Source of the DNA: Pseudoscleropodium purum
Lineage: Eukaryota > Streptophyta > Bryopsida > Hypnales > Brachytheciaceae
Direction of reading: 5' to 3'
Length of the DNA: 64,000 bases
NCBI GenBank assembly: GCA_963969395.1
Contig: OZ017798.1
Location: 5,572,173-5,636,172, forward strand
Positions 49,201 to 58,056 of the stretch are shown piece after piece (position 1 is the stretch's first letter; every line of letters begins with the position of its first letter). Below the pieces are notes generated by a model. That model ran no database searches, was not told the DNA's origin, and saw only the letters and a program-made list of their open reading frames with translations. Made by a program: the position numbers and the translations under genes.

Positions 49201-49616
49201 GTTTCACGTTCACTAGAAGCTTCTGTACTCAAAGTCATTTCAGTTGTGGCACATACCATTGATACCAATTCTTTGGACGCTGGACAAAAATCTTCGTAGT
49301 CAAAATGCGACACAGCCTTTCCGGCCGAAAACTCTTGAACATCTGAAGGGCCAGGGTTGCCATCTACATTGTCCATTACAACGCGTTTTGGAAAAACTCC
49401 TTCGCAATGCCGAAATAAATCTCGAACTGCCATTGATAATCGTGGACAAAGGCTCACCCCTTTATCACATACACCTTCAGGCCCAGAATAGCCTAAGTGG
49501 CTGAACATACGGCTGAGCTTCCTTGACATGCTCGCTTTGCAAAGCCTACATTTTACTTTACCACCCTCTTGCACACCAAACCAAGGAGAAAAATCCCTCG
49601 TCGGTTTGGCCACCAT
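46241..49616 (-). pseudogene. hAT transposase (BED finger, DUF659, C-terminal dimerisation), nonsense-mutated
   Basis: The best start is MVAKPTRDFSPWFG at 49616. A BED-type zinc finger follows (KCRLCKASMSRK...FSHLGY). Next is a spacer, then the DUF659/RNase-H-like region (WANFFYSTNIPFFVARN, IDEWSSVTNRPLINAML, ITTDNAPVN, QGCVVHALNLLLKDW). The hAT dimerisation motif reads PVSSSSCEQNWSNYSFVHNK near 47710-47770. The frame is broken by TGA (48501-48503), TAA (48378-48380) and TGA (47703-47705), then by a frame shift in an A-rich slippage run near 47590-47635. The downstream frame 47620-46241 encodes a long acidic, then Lys-rich disordered tail (EDDDDDDDEDLERAL). That tail is unusual for hAT enzymes but also seen in the second copy at 58-59.6 kb, so it belongs to this lineage. 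Not functional. Confidence 0.85.
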
Positions 49617-49919
49617 ACTGACAAGTGTATGTTTTACCTCAATTTCAAAAGAAACCAATAAAATGTTTTCAATTTGAAACCCACAACGTGACAATGTATA
49701 CAATATCAATGAAATTAGTCACACAAAGCTTTGAAAATCAAAGCCCCCCCGTCCACCGAACTATGCATTACCAAGCAAGAGACTCAATAAATTGAAGCTC
49801 ATAGCCCTTGGAAATCTTAGCGTTTGGTTTTTCGAGAGTGAATACCAAAGCTTCTCTTCTAACATTTATAGTCCCCTCCAGAAAATTAAAGGTTCATTTT
49901 TAGGGTTTCCATTCAAAAA

Positions 49920-50140
49920 TAAGAAACGGCCTAGACGGGGCTGAAGCGGACGGGCGGACGGACCGGTCGGACGGGGCGGTCGGGCCAGACAGGTCGGACG
50001 GGCGGTTGGACGCGGCGGACGGGGCGGGCGGACGGGACTATCCGCACTGTCTGCCTTCCGACGCTGTCCGCGCTTTGGACACGCCGACCGCCTCACTTAA
50101 ACACTGACTGCCGACAGCGTCCGCCCAGCTGTCCATTGGA
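49920..50140. repeat. Internal CGGACG-rich GC tract of the hAT element
   Basis: Dense, irregular CGGACGG / CGTCCGC motifs just upstream of the transposase gene, similar to the terminal tracts. It may be the promoter region of the transposase or the buried end of an older insertion. The 76-residue Arg/Pro-rich frame over it is low complexity. Confidence 0.7.
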
Positions 50141-50260
50141 GCATCCTAAGAGGTCGATATTACTCAAAAAGAGCGGTAACATTTCCAAAAAAAAACAGCC
50201 TAATAATCACTGCTAAATGAGGATCAATGTAATTGATTTATCATTTTTAAAAAAAAAATG

Positions 50261-50296
50261 TAAACCCTAAACCCTATACCCTAATTACCCTAAACC
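50261..50296 (+). repeat. Short interstitial telomere-like repeat
   Basis: About five units of the plant telomere heptamer AAACCCT in perfect and one-base variant form, inside the hAT element. Too short and internal to be a chromosome end. Confidence 0.7.
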
Positions 50297-52925
50297 TTTT
50301 CTTCTCTCCCCTAAATTGTTTTACGAATGAGGGGAATGTGGTTAAGTTGAATATGTTTGGATTATTTACTCATATTATCCTTCTAAATAGGTTTTGAGAA
50401 GATCTGAAGATGGTGGGGATTTTTTTAAAGTTCATTAGGAAATCAAATGTTTTGCAGAAATAATCAATTCCTTTTTCATCATAAGCAAATGAAATTTAAA
50501 AAAAAGGCCCCAATACATAATTAGAATAACAATTTAATGGATTTCAACCTCATGATATTTAATGAAAGGTTGTGTTTTCTAATTAGAAGTGCATCACGAT
50601 CTTCAAATGAACATCGAGTCTTTTATATTTTTTAATGAAATTTTGATTAGATTTGAAAACAAAGAAAAAGAATCAATGTTTTAACTTTCAAATCATATAT
50701 GGCTATATTTTTCCTTAAAAACATAGAAAAATTCGTTACTTGAGTTGATTGAGTAGAATACATTATACACTTATACATGTGCTATATTTATTTTGAAGGA
50801 TAATTCCAATATTCTTATTTCAGATGTTTTTAAATATTAATTTAAAAAAAAAGAGGGTTCATTGTTTAAAGATCTAAAAAATTGACGAACATAATTTCTA
50901 TTATAAATAGGAATTGAATTCAGAATTTGAATTTTGAAATGATTCAAATGAACAAGATATTGATTATAAAATATTTCTTTGTTTGAGTTTTCAAAATGAA
51001 TTCACGAAACAATTGCAAACTTTTGAATTTAGGTAAATGATATTGTTTTCGGTTTGTACTTTGTAGAGTATAATACTTCAATTTTAATCCTAAATAAATG
51101 AAAAAATTTCACATGAATGAAATGTTTCTATGTATTGCACAAAGATTTCTACCAATTACTATGATAATTAAATACATTGTTACATTTCATAAAATATTCT
51201 ACATAGAAAGAAAAAATCATTTCAGTTTTCAATCATGATAAACGATGTCTTTTACTCTTTCTGTTATATGTTCGTTTTGTATAACGTGTACATTGTACAA
51301 TCTTTGAGAGTTTGAGAGCAGGGGAGTTCATTTTTGACTCTCATTGAAATAGAAAATATATTTGTGTTTGGATTTTGAAATCATTATCACATTATGTATT
51401 CTACGGTCTTGCAAGAATGCATCTTGCTCCTTCCTTTGAATCCTTTTGATATTTTTTTTTCCTTTGCTTTCTCGTAGGACTCTTGTTCTCTTGTTCTCTT
51501 CATTTGACCAACCTATTTGGCTTGGCTCTTAGTTTTTTTTTTTTTTAATGCAATGTTTTATGCATATGTTATAAAAAATATATATTATTTATTTAAAATT
51601 AATATATTGATGAACAAACGCATAAAGGCATTGAATCCTTTCACATTTAAAGTTATAAATCTATCATAAATCACTCTTGCAAATTTGAATGATTGAATCG
51701 AAAATTTGAAAATGTAATTACAAGAGCTTTCAATTCAATAATTTGCATAAATCATAAATGTTGAAATGTAACTTGTATGAGTTTAGCATCTATGAAGATT
51801 AATTCATGCCATCCACATGCAATTTTCCAATTTAATAAAATGCAATTGAGTACTTCAATTTCTTTCCCTTCAATTCTCCAAGTAACATTCACTTCATATC
51901 TTTCTCTATTTGTTTATTTAATTTTTGGGAACAAATGGAGAAACCATCTTTGTCTATATTTGAACATGCACTCTTATTTGATTGATGAAGAATAGATCTA
52001 TGAAATATATAATCATTGATTTGTTCATGTTGATTTATCTAATATATTTTATATATGTATATATATTTATATATATATATATCATTAAAGGAGTATGGAA
52101 GACAAGATTGAAAGATTGTGTTCAAATGTTGTTGATTTTGAAATGATTTAGTACTATATCATTTATAAGAATATTATAATAGTATTATGTTATAATATTC
52201 CTAAAACAATTGCAACAAATATTAAAATACATGCTAAGTTAGGTTTGTTAGCTTACCAATTGTTCATTAATAGACATAATTGAATAGCCCCCTTAAATGA
52301 AACACTCAATATCTAATATCTTACAATCCAAATGGTAGATTTGTCTAAAATTTTTTCCACATCTTTTCCAACTAATTTACTACAAGATCCTATGGTTACA
52401 TATGCCCAAAAGTATTTTTCTTCCAAGACTTGGTATTTGCACTACTACTGGCAGTTTTGAAGTGTTTTTAGTGAAAAGAACTTTAGGGGCTAAACATCTA
52501 TACCATTAGATTTTGAAAAAAGAACAATTTGCTTCATTGGGGATAACTATAAGTCCATGCTCTTTTTCGATAGCCAAAACACACTTGCAAGGACTTGGAC
52601 ATTTAGCGGTTTACTAAGTGATTAGACGTCAACTAATTCAATTTAATAGTAGAATTTTTATTCAACTACCTTCTTATAATTGCTTTATATACAATGCAAC
52701 GTTAATATTTGGGTACATATATTAAACGTCGCAATCCTTTCGTGAATTTTTGCACATTTTAGCTCATATCTTTGTACAAAAATATCATTTATCAAGAATT
52801 CATAAATTTGGTCATAAAGGAAGGCTACCTTTTTTAATTTCAAATTTTACAATGAATGAATGAAAAGTTAGTTGAACTATACAATGCTATGAAGACCTCT
52901 GTTTTATTGTGCAAAATATGGGTTT
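50297..52925. other. AT-rich middle of the hAT element
   Basis: No coding sequence recognised. There is a TA-rich simple stretch at about 52040-52085. Around 52440-52495 a block GGCAGTTTTGAAGTGTTTTTAG with CTTTAGGGGCTAA resembles the right end of the TTAA-ended family, so another decayed copy of that repeat is probably nested here. Confidence 0.45.
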
Positions 52926-53375
52926 AGGGTCGCTTTAGGGTCAAATCGCCCCGTCCGCCCTCGTACCCGTCCGCCCCATCCGCCCAGACCCCTGTCCGCC
53001 CAAACCCCGTCCGCCCTCGAACCCGTCCGCCCTCATACCCGTCTGTTCCATCCGCCCAGACCCTCGTCCGCCCAGACCCCGTCCGCCCCGATACCCGTCC
53101 GCCCTGCCCGTCGGATCCGTTGTCCACCCTGTCCGCCCTGTCCGCCCCGATACCTATCCGCCATCCGCCTTGTCCGCCCCGTCCGCCCCGATACTCGTCC
53201 GCCCTGTCCGTTGGATCCGGCATCTGCCCTGTCCGCCCCGATACCCGTCCGCCCCCCCGGACCGTCCGATCGGGCGGACAGGGCTCTAGGGTTTCGGGGA
53301 GGCGGTTGGCCGATCCATCTGCCATCCCCGGCTCGTCCGATCGGGCGGACGGTTTAGGGCCGTCCGCATTGTCAC
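52926..53375. repeat. CCGTCCGCC-rich GC tract upstream of the kinase-like gene
   Basis: About 440 bp of degenerate 9-15-bp repeats such as CCGTCCGCCC and CCGATACCCGTCC. The same motif class is at the element ends. Its position 190 bp before the kinase start suggests a promoter or an internal copy of the subterminal region. The 133-residue Gly/Arg/Asp-rich frame across it is an artefact of composition. Confidence 0.75.
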
Positions 53376-53562
53376 TTTTGCTTTGCCCCTTGTGAATGCA
53401 AGGTGGAGCGGAGAGCTTGGTGGTTCATCCTCCATTGGCTCCTTTCCGAGGCAAGGCAAGAGTGGTTTATTGGGGCCCCCTTGTTGCCAATTTTTTGGAC
53501 ACTTGCGCGTGAATTCAATTTCAAATTAAAAAATTTGATCTATATCAATTTCATTTGTCACG

Positions 53563-55056
53563 ATGACGAAGGGGAAGAAGAAGGTTGCAAAGCTTAAACA
53601 TGGAGAGGGACCATCAAACTTGGAAGTAGCTCACCAAAGTCCTTCGGAGGAATGCAAAAAATTCATGATTGAGCGCATCGTTCAATTTTATGAATCGGAA
53701 ACAACATTGTCTTTAGACAATAAGTACATCAGATATCAAGAGGAGTACGTGTCTAAATTCAAGGTAGACATGACACAGATGTTGTTGGATGCATTGAATG
53801 TGGCAAAGTGGCATGACGAAATGCATAAAACGTAATTCACCAAATGTTTGGAGAACAAGGTTCATGACGCTTTGTGGAATTCCAAAGTCATTTTGGTTAA
53901 ATATGGCAAGGAATATCGACCCAATGACACCCAGTTTGAAGAAATGATTTTGAAAGTGGACTTATTTAGAGGGCGATGTGCTCCATTCGCCAAAACGCAC
54001 AATCGAGTTGGTTCAATTGGTTGGTGGAAAAGCAATGATGGAGTTGCTGAAGCGGAAAGGACCAAACGGCACCTCATAGCACTTCTAGATACAGCACATG
54101 TGATTGCTGTTGATGATAGAACGATGAGAGGTGGATATGCAACGATTCGAAAGGTTTGTATTGAAGGATGTCCAGGAATACTTCCTCACTGGGAGTTTGC
54201 GGCAAAGAAATCCATTCACCACCAAATTCGACCCTATCTTGCAAAGTTAGAACATCAAAACGAATCAATGGCTGTTCGAATTCCACACGTGGGTGTGATA
54301 CAGTTTGCTGCGGTGTACGGAACGACGTGTGAAGGTTATGCGTATTGGTGGAATGGTGGAACTCTTCGACAAATGTTGAATATGGATAAGGACTTTCCAG
54401 ACAACATTCAAATCCGTTTGATGTATACGAATCCAACCGAAGATGAGGTTGTAAAAGCTCACCATTTAGGACGATATCGGAAGAAACGCATGGAGCTGAC
54501 ATAGGCGTTTATGCATATAATGTATGCAATGCATCTTGCTGGACATTTGCACAATGATCTTTCTCCGGACAACATCTTGTTGCATTTTTCAGAGGATGAG
54601 TCACGTGTGTACATTGGAGTTTGCGATTGGGGCATGACCACCTTAGCTTCTCAGCCAATGAAGTCTTTGTACACATTTACATCAGCAAATGAGATGAAAC
54701 AAACTTTGTAGAGGAGATGGTGGGTGGATCCACGTATTGCATATTTGCATAAAGCAAGTGCAGATGTGGAAGTCATTCCGATGTATTCACGTAAGTCGGA
54801 AGAGTATGCCATTCGAAAAATTGCTCGGTGGATGAATGGAAACAACATGTTAGAGGCGTATTTCAACGTGCTACGAAAAACACCTAGTGCGACACAATTT
54901 GCCTTTCATGACTTTGCAAAAGTGTTTTATGCTTACTTGAAGTGCATTTCTTCGAAGATTGACGATGAAAATACTAGTTTGGCCCATGTGATTACGCAAT
55001 TTTCTAATACATATTGTTGGCCGATGCCAGATGAACATTTCCGCCATTTATATTAG
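53563..55056 (+). pseudogene. Protein-kinase-like gene carried by the hAT element, three nonsense codons
   Basis: A single plus-strand frame of 498 codons starts MTKGKKKVAKLKHGEG and ends at TAG 55054-55056. Only three internal stops break it: TAA at codon 91 (53833), TAG at 314 (54502) and TAG at 383 (54709). There is no frameshift in about 1.5 kb. Kinase features: a Gly-containing loop (MRGGYATIRKV, about 188-198); a catalytic loop HNDLSPDN with Asp332 and Asn337 (330-337); a DFG-equivalent DWG (355-357); and a later RRWWVDPRIAYL segment in the activation/substrate part. HxD is HND rather than HRD. From memory, similar proteins with NDLSP-NILLHF and CDWGM occur in early-diverging land plants; this needs a search. 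Three stops in an otherwise clean frame suggest recent inactivation or selection until late. Confidence 0.75.
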
Positions 55057-55389
55057 ATTGGTAGTGCAGAAGTAGTAGTTGAATAGGTTATATAGGCATT
55101 AAAAATTAGTTTAGAAATATAGAGTTGGAATGAAAAAAATTATATGTGCAATTAGCCAAATGTGCACAATGTATGGTATTCTACATTAAATTGAATACAT
55201 TTTGCCCATATTGATTATGTTTGTATTTGTGTTGATCTCGATTTTTTAAATAGTATATATATATATTTGAAGTCACAAACTTTTTTAGTTTGCCTTCTGA
55301 AAATGAATTGGAATTTTTTCATAGTTTCAAGACTATCATGGACTCATGGTCAAACTTTATAATCTTTTAAATTGTTTAAAGATTAAGGG

Positions 55390-55525
55390 AGTGACCGCGG
55401 GGCAGTTTGGGTAGGGCGATCGGGGGAAATAGGGCTGTCAAAGCGGACGCTGTGTCCGCGGGGACCGCGAATGTCAACGGACGCTGCGGACACAGCGTCC
55501 GCGTCCGGACGTTGTGTCAACCCTG
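55390..55525 (-). repeat. Right end of the hAT element, GC-rich subterminal repeats
   Basis: Read inward: CAGGGTTGAC, then CGGACGCGGACGCTGTG and further CGTCCG motifs. It is nearly identical in layout to the first 95 bases of the 304-bp element at 56039. Followed by the duplication GTTGGAGA. Confidence 0.8.
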
Positions 55526-55533
55526 GTTGGAGA

Positions 55534-56030
55534 TTCTTTATAGTCTTCAATTCAAAGACAATATCAACAACAATAATTAAAAATAATTCATTGCAAAGAA
55601 GGGAGAAAAATAAAACTTGCCTATTTATATAACCAAGTTGCAAGCAATGGAAGGTAAATACAAACAATTTGCGACATTGAAAGGAACATGCAATTTGCTA
55701 TTGTTCAAGCAATAAGTGTAGGGAGTGTTGACGTTGAGAGAAAGGTTTGCCTCGAAAAATCATGTGGATCTTGGTTTCGACCAAAAATGGCTTAAGAATA
55801 CAAGTAGACTTAGTCATGTAAAATCTCAAATCTTGATAGTTGAATCTTCAACATTGTCATAAAATTGGTTCCTATTGACCTATCATATTTTAGTTTTAAG
55901 TTGATTTAAGGGTCAAAGTAAGGATAAGAAACCATAGGATATAGGATAGGTAGAACCAACGGCATACCATAACTCCACGAGATATTGTCAGAAAAAATGG
56001 ATCCTAAACTTTCAAACTCATAGTTTCCTA
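55534..56030. other. Intergenic DNA between two hAT insertions
   Basis: AT-rich; no gene recognised. Confidence 0.45.
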
Positions 56031-56038
56031 ATCATCAA

Positions 56039-56342
56039 CAGGGTTGACAGGACGTCCGAACGCGGACGCTGTGTCCGCAGCGTCCGCTGACGTTCGCGGT
56101 CCTGGCGGACGCAGCGTCCGCTTGTCCCCCGTCTGCCCGTCCGTCTGTCCGCCCGATTACGGCTGTCTAATCGACACGCGGACTGATGTGGTCCACACGA
56201 TCTGGACGTCCGCCCCGTCTGTCTGCCCCGCCCATCCACTTTCTGACGGCGGGAGGGACACTGCGTCCGCCAACGTTCGTGTGTCCGGACGTCCGGGTTA
56301 CGGACGCTTTTTTCGGGCGGACGTAGAGATTCGTCAACCCTG
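56039..56342. mobile_element. 304-bp hAT MITE, derivative of the large hAT family
   Basis: Ends CAGGGTTGACAGGACG and, inward from the right, CAGGGTTGACGAATC, with perfect 8-bp duplications ATCATCAA at 56031-56038 and 56343-56350. Its left 95 bp match the right end of the element at 45765-55525, and its right 130 bp match that element's left end. It looks like an internal-deletion form of the same family. The two proline/arginine-rich frames over it are not genes. Confidence 0.9.
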
Positions 56343-56350
56343 ATCATCAA

Positions 56351-57035
56351 TCTAGCATCACTGTGAAAATAGAGCAAGTTTTGACTATGGAGGTCATCAA
56401 TTTTACTTTGTCACTACAACACAAAATGAGGCTAAGCAATGGTTTGATTCATGTCGCTTGCAACATTAAAGTTTATAAAGAAATAAAAGTTACTAGCTAC
56501 AACACACAAGTCTTTAAAGCCTCCTCTAAACTTCAACTCCAACTCATTGGTTGAATTTTAATTTAATGTCATCGTTTTATCCATAGTCCAAATAAAATGA
56601 ATAATAACTTTTTGAAAATCTAATATAATTTTATACTTTTCTTTCAAGTTTAAAAATCATTTAAACACTTTATCCAACTTCTATAGCCACCCAAAGTTTT
56701 GGTCTTTAGAATTGAGGGCAATAGAGCTTTCTTCACTTTGTCACTTATAATTCACTCATATAAACTTCAAATAGGATTAATAATATCTTCATAGAAAGCT
56801 AATATAATTTTTCACACTCCCTCAAAATTTCATTATAAACAAAAGATTTGTCTATTTTTTTATGACTAGGTAAAGTCTTTGCCTTTTTACAATAGACCAC
56901 AGTTGTTACATTTGACGAGTTTGGATCATCGGATGGTCTGGACTAAAGAGGCGGTCCGTTGGATGGCTTTTAAAATTTAGGGCTTCAAATTTTGGCAAGG
57001 TAAAAAAAAATTACCATGAGTTACATTTACCGTGT
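56351..57035. other. AT-rich DNA, nothing recognised
   Basis: No supportable gene or repeat. Confidence 0.4.
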
Positions 57036-57490
57036 GACATGGCAATTCACATTAGAGTTTGGGCGCAGATGCAATTGTATGGGCGCGGACACATGTGGGC
57101 GGGAACTTTGAAGTCATGGGTACAGACGGATTGTCCAGGCGTAGATGCAGTTGTATGGACGTGGACATGGATGGGTGGAAACTTTGAAGTCAAGGGCACG
57201 GACGTTGAGGTTCGAATGGAGACGTGGGCACCTAGGTGTAGACTAAATTGGGCGGAAATCTAGAAGGCCAGGGTGCAAACTTAAGGTACAAGACAGGGAT
57301 GTTATTGCATGGGCACTGATTCAAACGGATGCAGACGCTAAAGGTTCGGGTACAGACGGATTTGTGCGGGCATGAACGGAATTAGTATGGATGTAGACCT
57401 AGTCAAGCGCAAATGCTATCTGTTTGGCACGAACGCTATTTAGCGGGGACCTAAGTTGACTAAGGTGCGGATGTTGTGGGCCATAGTTGG
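57036..57490. repeat. Degenerate G-rich repeat tract
   Basis: Irregular repeats such as GGGCGCAGATGCA, GGGCGCGGACA, GGCGTAGATGCAG, GGCACGGACG and GCACGAACGC. The spacing and core (GxxCGGACG-like, often with G-to-A or C-to-T changes) resemble the hAT subterminal tracts in an older, mutated state. It may belong to the left part of the second hAT element, but no terminal repeat could be fixed. Confidence 0.5.
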
Positions 57491-58056
57491 AGATGCTGGC
57501 TTGTTTTGTAAATGATTAAGAGGTCTTCAATAGAAATGAATAGTTTTGTAATAAATTGGTTGCAAGTTCTTGATATTGTTTGTTAGAAATAATTAAGTAT
57601 AAAGCATGTAGTATTTTTCTATAGTTGACCATTGACTACAAAAAAAGGGTTGTTCAAAGGTATTTTTTTAGTGGTGTCTCTTTTGAAATTTTGTATAATT
57701 TTTTAAAAAGTCATTACTTATAATCTAATATTGAAGTATGGGCATAAAAACTCATTTAAAACAAATTTTTCTCTTGTAGTGATTGCACTTCATATATAAT
57801 CATGCATAACCAATAAATAACCTATACTCATGCAATTATCATTATAATAACCAAAAATATTTATAGATTTCATGCAATTGAATGTATAGTAACAATAGTA
57901 AGGACCTATACTTCCATAATACATAGACCCCTACATTGGTTATCAAAAAAATTCTTTCTCTAACATTTCTTCACCTTCAATATGAGATTCCAGTACTAAA
58001 AGTGTCTTCATAAGGATCCTCATCTACCTGATCTACGGATGTTTTCATTGCATTAT
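57491..58056. other. AT-rich DNA, nothing recognised
   Basis: No supportable features; probably 3' flank of the decayed transposase gene that follows. Confidence 0.4.

Larger units (their letters stand above)
45765..55525 (-). mobile_element. 9.8-kb hAT transposon carrying a kinase-like gene
   Basis: The left end CAGGGTTGACAAACC (45765) and the right end, read inward, CAGGGTTGACACAACG (55525) are inverted repeats. The 8-bp direct duplications GTTGGAGA at 45757-45764 and 55526-55533 are identical, as expected for hAT insertion. Inside are a BED/DUF659-type hAT transposase on the minus strand, a 2.7-kb AT-rich middle, and a protein-kinase-like gene on the plus strand. GC-rich tracts full of CGGACG/CGTCCG lie at both ends and at about 49.92-50.13 and 52.93-53.37 kb. 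The subterminal 70-130 bp on each side are repeated in the small element at 56039-56342, which confirms these as true ends. All coding genes inside are broken, so it is inactive. Confidence 0.85.

Noticed and set aside
47840..49504. Plus-strand ORFs of 60-127 residues across 47.8-49.5 kb
   Set aside because: Antisense to the hAT transposase, whose motifs are unambiguous on the minus strand.
50261..50296. Chromosome end or true telomere
   Set aside because: Only about five imperfect heptamers, internal to a transposon with sequence continuing on both sides.
52924..53395. Gly/Arg/Asp-rich and Pro/Ala-rich ORFs over the GC tract
   Set aside because: Stops are rare because of CCGTCCGCC composition; no domain, and frames exist on both strands equally.
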